Below, piece after piece: positions 15,303-25,570 of a stretch of 35,855 bases of DNA. Both the position numbers and the translations under genes were made by a program. Source of the stretch: Bryobacteraceae bacterium (lineage in GTDB: Bacteria > Acidobacteriota > Terriglobia > Bryobacterales > Bryobacteraceae); assembly GCA_030041985.1 (NCBI GenBank), contig JASIAM010000294.1:1-35855 (forward strand). The letters run 5' to 3'. The stretch's first letter is position 1. Every line of letters begins with the position of its first letter. The notes under the pieces were generated by a model. The model did not search any database. It was given only the letters and a program-made list of their open reading frames with translations, and was not told the origin of the DNA.

Positions 15303-16615
15303 CGCTGGAAAGACAGAATATCGGATTTACCAACACTGGTTTCCTGCTGCTCCTTATACCCTTGATACCGCAGCTTACTAGCAGTAAGTTCGCGGTCCTT
15401 GTCAGTGGAGACCGGCGTGATTACTAAGGCTACCCGGCTTTCACTGCCGGTGCAGATTGCATGTTCGAGATCAGGGTAAAAGAACTCGTAAAACCGTGCG
15501 TGCTCGGCGGGAGCGGCCATCAGGCATGCTCCCTGACGAACACGGCTGGAAAGTACGGCAGCGGCGGCCTGCCAGTTCTCCCGCCGGTCTTCAAAGTACT
15601 GCATGGTGTACCGAATACATACGATGCTGAGTAAGACATAAAGGACGGCAGAAGTTCGTGCGCGCCGCTCCACCGCCATTGCCCCCAAAATGCTGATCGC
15701 CGGCACGATCCAGAGGAACTGACGGGTAGCGATGAAGTAACCCGCCGCCGCATCGGCCACTAAGACACATATCACAGGCACAGCGATGAGAAGTAGCAAA
15801 AGGCGTATCACTCGCGTGGAACGCCATCGGTTTGCCAGAGTCACGAAACAGAGGATAACCAATACGGCCGATCCCCAGTAACCCGCGCCCAATATCTCGC
15901 GAAACAGCATCAGCGGGGTTCTTCCGGAAAGAGAAAAGTGAAAACCCTCCCGTGCGATCCCGAGCGACCACCTCTCTTGCGACCACAAATACCAAGGCAA
16001 GAATGCAGACGCAGCGAATGTGAATGCGATACACCCGTAAGAGGCGGTTTTAAACTCACGATCGAGCGCAGACCACGCCAGATGAGCGAGTCCTACGCAG
16101 ATAGCATATGGATAGGTGTACACGGCCAACGTGAGTGCCAGCCAGTATCCAGCGGCAAGGGCCAGTGTAGGCCGTTTGGCAAGAGCAACGTAAAGGATAG
16201 TCGAGACTACGGCAAAGAATAATGCTTGCGAGTAAACGCGCGATTCTGTCGCATAGCGCAAGGTCTGGGGGAAGATGGCGAACAGGGCCGCGGCGAGCCA
16301 GTTATACCGGATATGGAGTTGCGCCGCCAGAAGGGCGACCGCGAAGACCATAAGAATTCCAAAAAGAGCCGCGGGCAATCGGGATTTCGGAACACTGTAC
16401 CCAGTGAGGCTCAGCGAAAAATGTTGCACCACATAGCCAAGTGGCGCCGCGCCGGAATTCCGTGGGAGCCGGGCGATCATCTGTGCGACGGAGGGATCCC
16501 GGGTTTCTATGAGCTGGAGGATTTCATCGAGCCATAACGGGCGAGCGCCAAGAAAGGTGAATGCGGTGATCGCAAATAAGCAGGTGATGAGTACCGCGGC
16601 ACGCATCAGGATCAT
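15299..16615 (-). CDS. Polytopic glycosyltransferase-like membrane protein
   Basis: This 438-residue protein has about ten hydrophobic segments and resembles the ArnT/PMT (GT39/GT83-like) fold. Near the N-terminus, the first extracytoplasmic loop carries PLWLDEILQL with the Asp-Glu pair these enzymes use for catalysis. Next come RNSGAAPLGY and SRLPAALFGI, again as in this class. A small soluble C-terminal part follows the last helix (DRRENWQAAAAVLSSR). It probably moves a sugar from a polyprenyl-phosphate donor to a lipid or protein outside the membrane; the acceptor is unknown. The start ATG at 16615 overlaps nothing and lies 41 bases after the kinase stop, so it may be in the kinase operon. 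Its stop overlaps that of the M56 gene. Confidence 0.75.
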   Translation of the reverse strand: MILMRAAVLITCLFAITAFTFLGARPLWLDEILQLIETRDPSVAQMIARLPRNSGAAPLGYVVQHFSLSLTGYSVPKSRLPAALFGILMVFAVALLAAQLHIRYNWLAAALFAIFPQTLRYATESRVYSQALFFAVVSTILYVALAKRPTLALAAGYWLALTLAVYTYPYAICVGLAHLAWSALDREFKTASYGCIAFTFAASAFLPWYLWSQERWSLGIAREGFHFSLSGRTPLMLFREILGAGYWGSAVLVILCFVTLANRWRSTRVIRLLLLLIAVPVICVLVADAAAGYFIATRQFLWIVPAISILGAMAVERRARTSAVLYVLLSIVCIRYTMQYFEDRRENWQAAAAVLSSRVRQGACLMAAPAEHARFYEFFYPDLEHAICTGSESRVALVITPVSTDKDRELTASKLRYQGYKEQQETSVGKSDILSFQR

Positions 16616-16656
16616 TCATGCTAGCAGGCTTGGCTGGACTCCGTTCCTGCAATTCA

Positions 16657-18078
<1,422 letters not shown>

Positions 18079-19747
18079 CGCATCGCTTGATCGTTGGGAA
18101 AACCAGTAATCTGCTCAAGCTTTTCATTGCCATAGACGGGGCCGCCGTTTTTATCGGAGCGGAAGATGCCGACCGGGGAGGCGGCGCTTAGCATGCGAAA
18201 CACCTCTTCGCTATGACGGAGAGCAGCCTCAGCCTCGATACGTTTTGTGATGTCCTGGTACAGGCCAAATGCTCCCCGGTATTTGCCGTCAATTACCAGG
18301 CGCCGGGCGTGCATCTCCACGTCGAGTAGGCGGCCATCCTTGGTTAGCCGTTTGACAATCCGATGAACCACGGCACCGTCCCGGATCAGGCGGTGGTTGT
18401 CCCAGTACACTCCTTCGCCTGTCGAATGCACGAAGAATTCCTCCATTTTCCGTCCGACGCATTCTTCACGCATGAAGCCGAAAGTTTCGCAAAAGGCGGG
18501 GTTCACGCTAGTGATGTAGCGGTTCTCATCGTGCATGAGAATGGCGATGGGACTGGTTTGAATCAGAGTATCCAGCAACACCGTGCGCGCCTCGAGGATT
18601 TCTTCGGCGCGCCGGCGGCTATCCGCCTCCAGCGAGAGTGCCTGTTCGGATCCCGCTCTGGCGTGGCTGGCAGATTCGGCGGCCCGCCGCGCCCGGTACA
18701 GACAGATCGCGAGCAGCAGGAGAACGGCCAGAACGAGGCCCGCCGCGCCAAGCATATAAGCAAAAACCCGGTTGCGGCGGTTGGCGAGATCGAGCAGCAA
18801 TACGTTTTTGCTGTCTTCTGCGGACAGGACCTCCCACTTGTTCAGAATGGGAGCGAGTGTCCGATCGGTTACCATGCGCGAAATTTGCCGGCGCAGACGG
18901 TCCGCCGCCCATGCCGCATCTGGTTGAGACGTGATGGCGAGATAACGGACTCCCGGAATCCGTTCGATCGCCAGTTTGGCCGACTCGCACCCTTCCGGGC
19001 GTTCGAGAAGTGCGCTGTTCAAGCCGCGAGTATCGTCCCAGCCCGCATCGGCCGCTCGCGAGCAGACCGCCTGCAGGATTTGCTCGCGCTTCCAGACAAA
19101 CATCATGGTGGCGGACGGAAAGAAGCGCTTTCCCAAGGCACTCGAGGCCGGCCGCGGCAGAGCGGCCAGGTGTCTCGGCGGGCCTGACGTGCCCTGCAAC
19201 CGTATTATGAAAGAACTGATTTCCAACCAGGGGACGGTTGGGTGATAACGCCTCTGCCGGTCTGTGGTTACCGTCGTCCCGGGCCACATATCGATAACCT
19301 TCCGGTCGAGCGCCTGGTCGTAATTCAAACTGACAGGTGTCCACTGGATGCGAACACCGGCACGACGTGCCGCGGTATTAATGACATCGACAAATAGCCC
19401 GCCCACCGAACCATCGGGGTAAACGACCGAATAGGGAGGCAAGGGCAAGGTGTCAATCCCGACACGGTATATTCGCTGCGCGGCCTGCTTTTCGCCGTGC
19501 ACCCAGAATCCAAGCGCCAATCCACCCGTGATGGTAGCCATGGCGGCCGCTATCGTTGCGAGGACCCCCTTCGATCGCAGCCGAGCACTCATTGCTAACT
19601 ATATCGGCCGCAATCGAGATTTCTTTAACGGAAACTCTGAAGCCGCCGGGAAGCGAAGCTTCCGCCAGCTAGCCGGCTGGGCAGGCCGAGTGATTTCGGA
19701 ATCGAATTGCAGTAGACTGGCTCCTTCCAGCGGCGAAGGAGATCCTT

Positions 19748-21586
19748 ATGCATATGTTTCGAATCAATCGCGTGACACCATTGCTGGCGGCTTTGTGCCT
19801 CGCGGGCTTTGCACTTGCGTTGCGCGCGCAGAAGCCGGCCGCGATCGACCAGGCGGTCTTGAAGAACGCTGGCACTCCCAAGGACGAGTTTCCCGGCTCC
19901 TGGTTGACCTACGGAAAATCCCAGAGCGAAACGCGCTACAGCCCGCTGAAGCAAATCGACAGTTCCAACGTGAAGCGGCTCGGACTGGAGTGGACCTACG
20001 TGCTGGGGGCAGGTGGCGGCAATCAGGAAGCCACCCCGTTGGTTTGGAACAACATGATCTACGGCATCACCTCGTGGAGCGTGGTGTTTGCCTTAGATGG
20101 CCGCACCGGTAAAGAACTCTGGCGGTGGGACCCCGAACTCAATCAGAGCGCCGTGCGGGAACAAACCGGCCTGATTGTGAATCGCGGCCTCGCGCTCTAC
20201 AACGGTCTCATCATCGCGCCCTGCCTCGACGGCCGGTTGATTGCGCTGAACGCCCTCACCGGGAGGCCGGCCTGGGAGGCGCGCGTTGCCTATACGCAAG
20301 ATGGGCATTACCTGACCATGGCTCCGCGGATTGCCGGCAACAGAGTGATCGTTGGGGTATCGGGCGGCGATAAGGGTGAGAATCGCGGTTATTTCGACGC
20401 CTACGATGCCATGACCGGACAGCGCGCCTGGCGATTTTACACCGTTCCCGGCGACCCCAAACTGCCTTACGAGAACGAGGCCATGCGGGTAGCCGCCAAA
20501 ACGTGGGGCGGCGACTTCTATAAAAAGGGCGGCGGCGGAGCTGTCTGGGATGGGTTCGCCTACGACCCTGAGGCCAATCTGGTTTACGTTGGTACGGGCA
20601 ACGCGGAGCCGTGGACGCAGAAATTCCGCGGCGCGCAGAACGTCGACAACTTATATACCTGTTCGATCCTGGCCGTAGACCTGACGACAGGCCAGCTCAA
20701 ATGGTATTTCCAGACCGTCCCCAACGACAACTGGGATTTCGATAGCGTCCAGCAGTTAATGCTGCTCGACCTGACGATCGAGGGGCGTCCGCGCAAGGTC
20801 CTGACGCAGGCCGCCAAGAATGGCTTCTTCTACGCGATTGACCGCGTCTCCGGACAGTTCATTTCCGGTGCTCCGTTCGTGAAAGTGAACTGGGCCAAGG
20901 GTCTTAACGATAGTGGCCGTCCGTTGGTAAATCCGGAAGCTTACTATGATACCGAACCGGTAGCGGTGTACCCGACCGGCGGCGGCGCCCACAACTGGGC
21001 GCCGATGTCGTTCAATCCGAACACCGGGCTGGTATACATTCCCGCTTCCTACCAGCCATACACTTACCAGGCGGATGACGATTACAAACCACGTACGAAC
21101 GGTGATGTCCGCACGGGCACCCAACCGCGCCAGATCAAGGCGCCGGCCATCGGCCCGGCTGCTCCCGATAGCGTCCGCGGCGGCTTGCAGGCCTGGGATC
21201 CGGTGAAACACACGCTGGTCTGGCGCGCCGATGGCGGCGGCGGGATTGGAGGGGGAACCGTTACCACCGCCGGGAACCTTGTCTTCCACGTGATCAATGA
21301 TGGGCACTTCGTGGCTTATAGCGCCGACAAGGGCGAGAAGTTGTTCGACGTGCAGACCGGGCGAACCGGCATGGCGCCGCCCATCACTTATGAGATCGAT
21401 GGCAAGCAGTACGTGGCGTTCCTGGGCGGCGCCGGGCGTGGCGCCGGCGTCATGGGTCCGGTTGATGGGAAGGTCGATAACCCGCCATTGCTATTCGTAT
21501 TTGCGCTTGACGGGAAGGCGGCCCTTCCCACGCCAGTTGCCGCACAGCCGCCCAGCGCGCCTGCCCCGCGGCCGAGGGCCAATTAG
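19748..21586 (+). CDS. PQQ-dependent dehydrogenase (first paralog), periplasmic
   Basis: This 612-residue quinoprotein of the methanol/ethanol dehydrogenase class oxidises an alcohol or similar substrate in the periplasm with pyrroloquinoline quinone. A signal peptide (about residues 1-27, ending ALRAQ) precedes eight beta-propeller blades. Visible motifs are GTGNAEPW (metal/PQQ-site Asn) and NDNWDFDS, with the probable catalytic Asp330 and an extra acidic Asp332. The vicinal Cys-Cys that normally stacks on PQQ is replaced by Thr140-Gly141, before the conserved NRG at 145-147. There is no CxxCH, so electrons must go to a separate acceptor. The start ATG at 19748 has a good AAGGAGA. A closely related paralog lies at 22910-24796. 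The substrate is unknown. Confidence 0.92.
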   Translation: MHMFRINRVTPLLAALCLAGFALALRAQKPAAIDQAVLKNAGTPKDEFPGSWLTYGKSQSETRYSPLKQIDSSNVKRLGLEWTYVLGAGGGNQEATPLVWNNMIYGITSWSVVFALDGRTGKELWRWDPELNQSAVREQTGLIVNRGLALYNGLIIAPCLDGRLIALNALTGRPAWEARVAYTQDGHYLTMAPRIAGNRVIVGVSGGDKGENRGYFDAYDAMTGQRAWRFYTVPGDPKLPYENEAMRVAAKTWGGDFYKKGGGGAVWDGFAYDPEANLVYVGTGNAEPWTQKFRGAQNVDNLYTCSILAVDLTTGQLKWYFQTVPNDNWDFDSVQQLMLLDLTIEGRPRKVLTQAAKNGFFYAIDRVSGQFISGAPFVKVNWAKGLNDSGRPLVNPEAYYDTEPVAVYPTGGGAHNWAPMSFNPNTGLVYIPASYQPYTYQADDDYKPRTNGDVRTGTQPRQIKAPAIGPAAPDSVRGGLQAWDPVKHTLVWRADGGGGIGGGTVTTAGNLVFHVINDGHFVAYSADKGEKLFDVQTGRTGMAPPITYEIDGKQYVAFLGGAGRGAGVMGPVDGKVDNPPLLFVFALDGKAALPTPVAAQPPSAPAPRPRAN

Positions 21587-21876
21587 GCTGGCAGACGCTT
21601 TGGGCGCTTACTACGCCGCCTTGGCGGCCGGACCCAGTTCCGGTTTCGCTGTTGCGGCCAAGGCACTCGCTGCCTGCGCCACTTCCCCAAGAGATGGGGA
21701 CCTCTCCGCTTCAGAGTAGTCTTTGCGGCTACCGGCTCGAAGTGTGCCGGCGGTGCTGAATTCTGAGTATGGGTTTCCACTCCACGGGAGATGGAGAGCT
21801 CGTCGAAATTTGCGCGATTGTGATCTGCTAACATTTCTTCGATGAACGTGCTCGGCACTCGGGTGATTAGTTTCAT
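21583..21876 (-). CDS. Small hypothetical ORF, possibly frameshifted
   Basis: This 97-codon frame in the gap after the first PQQ gene starts with ATG at 21876, after GGAAGAG at good spacing, and begins MKLITRVPSTFIEEML. The first 55 residues look protein-like. The rest turns Arg/Pro-rich as if out of frame. In another frame the region 21611-21720 gives an Ala-rich end (GEVAQAASALAATAKPELG) that would fit better, so a one-base change near 21718 may have broken a small gene. No family is recognised. It could also be fortuitous. Confidence 0.3.
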   Translation of the reverse strand: MKLITRVPSTFIEEMLADHNRANFDELSISRGVETHTQNSAPPAHFEPVAAKTTLKRRGPHLLGKWRRQRVPWPQQRNRNWVRPPRRRSKRPKRLPA

Positions 21877-21953
21877 CTAGCACTCTTCCGTTTGAACAAG
21901 ATCGCTTCGTGTTTCCTACCGGGGCATTGATTCTGCATGGGTGTGGGTAGAGC

Positions 21954-22574
21954 ATGAAAAAGAGCGAACGCATTTTTGTTAGTCTGCCAGCCGACCAGTG
22001 GCTCACAAAACAAGAAAATAAGACCAAGTGGGCTATTGTTACCGCGATCGAGGACCTTGGATATACAACGGAAGTGTTCCTCGACCCACGAGGAACGCAC
22101 TCTCTTGCGGCTTCGCAAGCATGGAGTGCAACCTCCTGTGATCACGTGATGCGTCGCTGTAAAGGGTGCGCTCTTCTTGGCTTTCCCCGGTGGCGAATTA
22201 ATGGCGACGTTGGGCAGATTCATCTGCCGACTGAATTCAACCACTACGAGGGAGCTGTGGCGTATACACTTGATCTCCCTCTCCTGGTTTTAGTGCAGAA
22301 GGGTGTTCTTCGTCGCGTAGTATTTGACGGCAACTACAAAGGTTATGTCGGAATCATTCCGGATAAGCCGACGCCGAAATTTCGTACCGCCGCGGCCGGT
22401 AGGGCAGGGGAGCGGCCCGTCATGCAGCGGATTTTATCGCGATTCTCAAGCTCAAAGCCCGCCGCCGTCTTGACCAGATTTCCCGCCAAGGATCGATGCC
22501 GCAACCCGGCGGTGCGCCCTCCAATGGCGTGGCGTCGGCCCAGTAATTCACCCATACACTGGCCGGCGCGCTGA
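21954..22574 (+). CDS. NDT/TIR-like Rossmann-fold protein, 3' end replaced (truncated)
   Basis: I recognise no exact family. The first 140 residues look like a nucleoside 2-deoxyribosyltransferase- or TIR-like Rossmann domain. A first beta strand and loop (RIFVSLPADQWL) is followed by KWAIVTAIEDLGYTTEVF, then by a helix with DHVMRRCKGCALLGFPRW. NHYEGAVAYTLDLPLLVLVQ comes next, with a Glu in the position where such enzymes have a catalytic acid. The last 65 residues, after about IPDKPTPKF, are Arg/Pro/Ser-rich and fall over decayed IS and toxin sequence on the other strand, so the native C-terminus has been lost. The base composition is visibly more AT-rich than the neighbours, which suggests transfer. 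Such domains serve as NADase effectors in some defence systems, but that role here is inference. Confidence 0.5.
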   Translation: MKKSERIFVSLPADQWLTKQENKTKWAIVTAIEDLGYTTEVFLDPRGTHSLAASQAWSATSCDHVMRRCKGCALLGFPRWRINGDVGQIHLPTEFNHYEGAVAYTLDLPLLVLVQKGVLRRVVFDGNYKGYVGIIPDKPTPKFRTAAAGRAGERPVMQRILSRFSSSKPAAVLTRFPAKDRCRNPAVRPPMAWRRPSNSPIHWPAR

Positions 22575-22670
22575 TCGCTGCGCTCATGCTCAGCCACCTG
22601 TTCGAGCCAGTATTCTTCTCGTTTACTAGCCATTATGCGGGTCGCCAAGCGGATTGGAGCACCGCGCAGT
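22381..22670 (-). mobile_element. Decayed IS66-type orfA-like remnant
   Basis: On the - strand from ATG at 22633 the frame reads MASKREEYWLEQVAEHERSD, which resembles the N-terminus of IS66-type accessory TnpA proteins (helix-turn-helix region with REEYW..QV...ERS). The frame soon degenerates, and nothing of a transposase proper follows. No terminal inverted repeats were identified. It lies between a truncated PIN-toxin stub and the 3' end of the NDT/TIR-like gene, so insertion of this element probably broke both. Confidence 0.35.
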
Positions 22671-22774
22671 GTGGCTACATAATGAGGTGCAAATTGAGGG
22701 TGCCACTTGAAAATGAAGCTGGCGACGTCCGTGTCAACGGCCAGTCTTGCCGTTACAATCGGAGGGGCAGTCAA
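22634..22774 (-). pseudogene. VapC-like PIN-domain toxin stub
   Basis: Beginning with TTG at 22774, the reading frame gives a PIN-domain start: VDTDVASFIFKWHPQFAPHY at about residues 13-32, with the first catalytic-type Asp, then VATLRG. After about 40 residues it runs into the IS66-like sequence, so the rest of the roughly 130-residue nuclease is missing. The TTG start overlaps the stop of an upstream short frame (TTGA), as is typical for vapBC operons. The remnant cannot be a functional RNase. Confidence 0.5.
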
Positions 22775-22878
22775 AGATGGCGCTGCTCATAGATGCGGCG
22801 GACGAACTCCTGGGACTCCTCCTCCGTCGATCGGGTACCCGGCGAACGAGATTGGCCGGTGTTTTTAGGGGCACAAAA
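22771..22878 (-). pseudogene. Possible antitoxin tail upstream of the VapC stub
   Basis: A frame open from 22878 to the stop at 22771 ends in STEEESQEFVRRIYEQRHL, an acidic-then-basic amphipathic tail like those of VapB-type antitoxins. Its stop overlaps the start of the PIN-domain stub. No complete N-terminal DNA-binding part is present in this frame. A short piece in another frame (MTDFVPLKTPANLVRRV, from about 22885) hints at a frameshifted start. It is short and uncertain. Confidence 0.3.
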
Positions 22879-22909
22879 TCAGTCATAATTCATGAAAAGG
22901 AATTAAATT

Positions 22910-24796
22910 GTGACGACGCTTAACCTCAAAAAGACTGTCTTGTGGGCCTCGGGCCTCATAGCCACTCTCACTCTCATTTCCGCGATCGTCGCCCAGCAGC
23001 CGCGCGCGGTTGACGCGAAAGTGCTTCGATCCGCCGGTACCGCTAAGGACGCTCTGCCGGGCACCTGGCTCACCTACGGCCTGACGCAAACCGAACAGCG
23101 TTACAGCCAGCTAAAGCAAATCGATGAATCGAACGTCGGCAAGCTGGGCTTGGCCTGGTCGGCGCCGCTTGCCCCCGCGGGATCCCGTGGCGGCACGGAA
23201 GGCACGCCTCTGATGTGGAACAGCACGATCTACCAAACGATGGACAACAGTATCGTGTACGCTCTCGACGCGTTCACCGGCGAACAGAAGTGGATGTACG
23301 ATGCCAAGATCGATCCGATGACGCGGAGCCACATGTGCTGCGGCACGCATAACCGTGGGCTCGCGCTATCGGACGGCAAGCTTATCCTGGCTGCCAACGA
23401 TGCCCGTCTGATCGCACTCGACGCCATAACCGGCAGGGAGTTGTGGCAGAGCAAGATTGCGGACATCAATCAGTACTACTCGATGACCATCGCGCCGCGC
23501 ATCGCGGGCGACAAAGTGATCGTCGGTGTGGGCGGCGGCGAGTTCTTCATTCGCGGCTTCTTCGCTGCCTACAACCTGAAAGATGGGTCGCTCGCCTGGA
23601 AGTTCCACACGGTTCCTCCCAAGCCCGGCGAGCCCTTTGAGGACAAGGCTCAGGAGGCTGCCGCTAAAACCTGGACGGGCGACTGGGCGAAATATGGCGG
23701 GGGCGCCCCGGTCTGGGATGGTTTAGTGTATGACCCCGAAACCAACCTGGTGATTGCCGGCACAGGTAACGCGGAACCGTGGCCGCAGGAGATGCGCGGC
23801 ATCCCCAAATCGGAGTGGGGTAAGTGGGATAACCTCTATACCTGCTCGATCGTGGCCGTGGACGCGAACACCGGCAAGCTGAAGTGGTATTACCAGACGG
23901 TCCCCACCGATAGTTGGGACTTTGACTCTGTGGGCGGCTTGATCATGGCCGACATCCCGATCGAAGGCAAGATGCGCAAGGTTGTCATGCAGGCTCCGAA
24001 GGACGGCATATTCTACGTCCTCGACCGCACCAATGGGCAGTTCCTCTCGGCCGAGCCGTTCGTCCCGGTGAACTGGGTGACAGGCTTTGATAAGAAGAAC
24101 AACGGCAGGCCGATCATCAATCAGGATGCCTACTACAATCAGACGAATTCGGTCGTGATCTACCCGGGCGGCGGCGGCGCGCACAACTGGGCGCCCATGT
24201 CCTACAACCCGAACGCCGGTTTGGTCTATCTGCCTTATAGCGCCGGCAGCTACACCTTCAACGCCGCCGCGGAACCCGATCCCCATGCTGGCGGCGGCGC
24301 GCATGGGCTGGGCCGCGGTGGCCAGGATCATAGAACGACGCCGATGCCGATCTGGGGTCCCGACAACGTGGGCCGTGGTGGGCTGCAGGCGCGCGATCCC
24401 AAGACGAACCAGATCAAATGGGTGAAGCCGGGACGGGGTGGCTCGATCGGTGGCGGCACCATGACCACGGCCAGCAACCTCGTGTTCCAGGTTGCGGGCA
24501 CTACGCTGTACGCCTACAAAGCCGATACGGGCGACGAACTACTCGCGCTGCCGTTCAACCTCCCCGGTGGCGCTCCTCCGATCACCTACATGGTGGACGG
24601 CACGCAGTACATCGCGTTCGCTACCGGCACACAGTTCCTGGCGCTGAAGGTGGGCGGCACGGCGAAGATGCCGGAAGCGCCTGCGGGTGGCTTCTTCGGG
24701 CGGGGTAGGGGTGGCCGCGGGGGTGCGCCTCCGGCTCCACCTGCGCCTGCTCCGGCGAACACCGGCAACGAACTGCATGGCCAAGGCAAGCAATAA
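22910..24796 (+). CDS. PQQ-dependent dehydrogenase (second paralog), periplasmic
   Basis: This 628-residue quinoprotein is closely similar along its length to the one at 19748-21586. A signal peptide (about 1-29, ending IVAQQ) is followed by the propeller. Here the vicinal disulfide pair is kept (Cys143-Cys144 in MCCGTHNRG). GTGNAEPW and DSWDFDS are present, with probable catalytic Asp337 and the extra Asp339 two residues on, a feature associated with lanthanide-using quinoproteins. No CxxCH haem site is present. The C-terminus ends in a Gly/Arg/Pro/Ala-rich tail of about 45 residues (GFFGRGRGGRGGAPPAPPAP). The GTG start at 22910 has AAAAGGAA upstream. The enzyme is probably active; its substrate and electron acceptor are unknown. 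Confidence 0.93.
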   Translation: MTTLNLKKTVLWASGLIATLTLISAIVAQQPRAVDAKVLRSAGTAKDALPGTWLTYGLTQTEQRYSQLKQIDESNVGKLGLAWSAPLAPAGSRGGTEGTPLMWNSTIYQTMDNSIVYALDAFTGEQKWMYDAKIDPMTRSHMCCGTHNRGLALSDGKLILAANDARLIALDAITGRELWQSKIADINQYYSMTIAPRIAGDKVIVGVGGGEFFIRGFFAAYNLKDGSLAWKFHTVPPKPGEPFEDKAQEAAAKTWTGDWAKYGGGAPVWDGLVYDPETNLVIAGTGNAEPWPQEMRGIPKSEWGKWDNLYTCSIVAVDANTGKLKWYYQTVPTDSWDFDSVGGLIMADIPIEGKMRKVVMQAPKDGIFYVLDRTNGQFLSAEPFVPVNWVTGFDKKNNGRPIINQDAYYNQTNSVVIYPGGGGAHNWAPMSYNPNAGLVYLPYSAGSYTFNAAAEPDPHAGGGAHGLGRGGQDHRTTPMPIWGPDNVGRGGLQARDPKTNQIKWVKPGRGGSIGGGTMTTASNLVFQVAGTTLYAYKADTGDELLALPFNLPGGAPPITYMVDGTQYIAFATGTQFLALKVGGTAKMPEAPAGGFFGRGRGGRGGAPPAPPAPAPANTGNELHGQGKQ

Positions 24797-24810
24797 GCTG
24801 AGTACGCGGG

Positions 24811-25473
24811 CTACGGTGTGAACGATACGAGCGTTTTGGTGTACTCATCATACGTGCCGTTGTGTATGTAATGTTCGCCGGCGATTCCGGCTCCCTTTAG
24901 AAACCACACATCTTCCCAGCCGCCACTACCGAAATGGCTGGAGAAAATATGAGTCGCGCCGGCATATTTCTGCGGCAGGAAAGACGCCACCCCAGCGCGC
25001 GCCGGCTCGACGCTCCAAGGGACATCATTATTTCCCCAGTGGCGGCCGGTTTCTAATGGGAAACAGAAATCAGGCGGGAGGGCGCCCTTGGCCAAATACT
25101 CCTGGTAACTCTGGCTGAGGCTCTGGTTCCGGCGATCCCAGCCCTCTCCTATCACGTATATGCAGTTGGCGTGGACAAGGTACGGCTCGCGGTCACGAGC
25201 GACCAGATAACCCGTGCGAACGGTCTGGCCTGTAGAGTTGCTCGCCTCCTTCACCTCGCGTTCCACAACGAGTCCCTCGGGAATCCTCACCCATCCAGTG
25301 ACGGTTTCCTCGCTCGTCCAACGCTCCACGTCCGGACGGTTTCGGTTGCCTGATTTCCACTCATGTTCGTAAGTCCAACGAGTACCCACACGAAGTGGGA
25401 ACCACGTAAGAGGATCTTCTTGGGCACTGGCGACAAACGACACCGCGCACAGCACCCACGTCACATGACGCAT
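24811..25473 (-). CDS. Secreted hypothetical protein
   Basis: This 220-residue protein has a cleavable signal peptide (MRHVTWVLCAVSFVASAQ) and a beta-rich mature part starting with DPLTWFPLRVGTRWTYEHEW. That opening (WFPL..G..WTYE) is common in uncharacterised exported proteins of acidobacteria. Several aromatic and Gly-rich strands follow, with no catalytic motif recognised. The ATG at 25473 was chosen over an in-frame codon at 25500 because the signal peptide begins there. It is convergent with the second PQQ gene, with 14 bases between the stops and no terminator visible. Function unknown. Confidence 0.75.
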   Translation of the reverse strand: MRHVTWVLCAVSFVASAQEDPLTWFPLRVGTRWTYEHEWKSGNRNRPDVERWTSEETVTGWVRIPEGLVVEREVKEASNSTGQTVRTGYLVARDREPYLVHANCIYVIGEGWDRRNQSLSQSYQEYLAKGALPPDFCFPLETGRHWGNNDVPWSVEPARAGVASFLPQKYAGATHIFSSHFGSGGWEDVWFLKGAGIAGEHYIHNGTYDEYTKTLVSFTP

Positions 25474-25570
25474 ACCGGTCAACAGTCCCCCGCCACCCAT
25501 TCTAGGGCTTTCACTGGGTCAATAGATCTGAGTGCGAGCGGGTATGCGTGCCGCCGCCCCGCAGCGGTAA

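Noticed and set aside
19649-19663. GGAAGC-GAA-GCTTCC hairpin upstream of the first PQQ gene as a terminator
   Set aside because: The stem is only 6 bp with a 3-base loop and no T-run, and it lies between divergent genes where a terminator is not needed.
22399-22408. Second full copy of the secD-secF repeat
   Set aside because: Only one 10-base arm matches and no partner arm follows, so it may be chance.
19748-24796. Haem-binding CxxCH motif in the PQQ dehydrogenases
   Set aside because: None was found in either protein, so they are not quinohaemoproteins.
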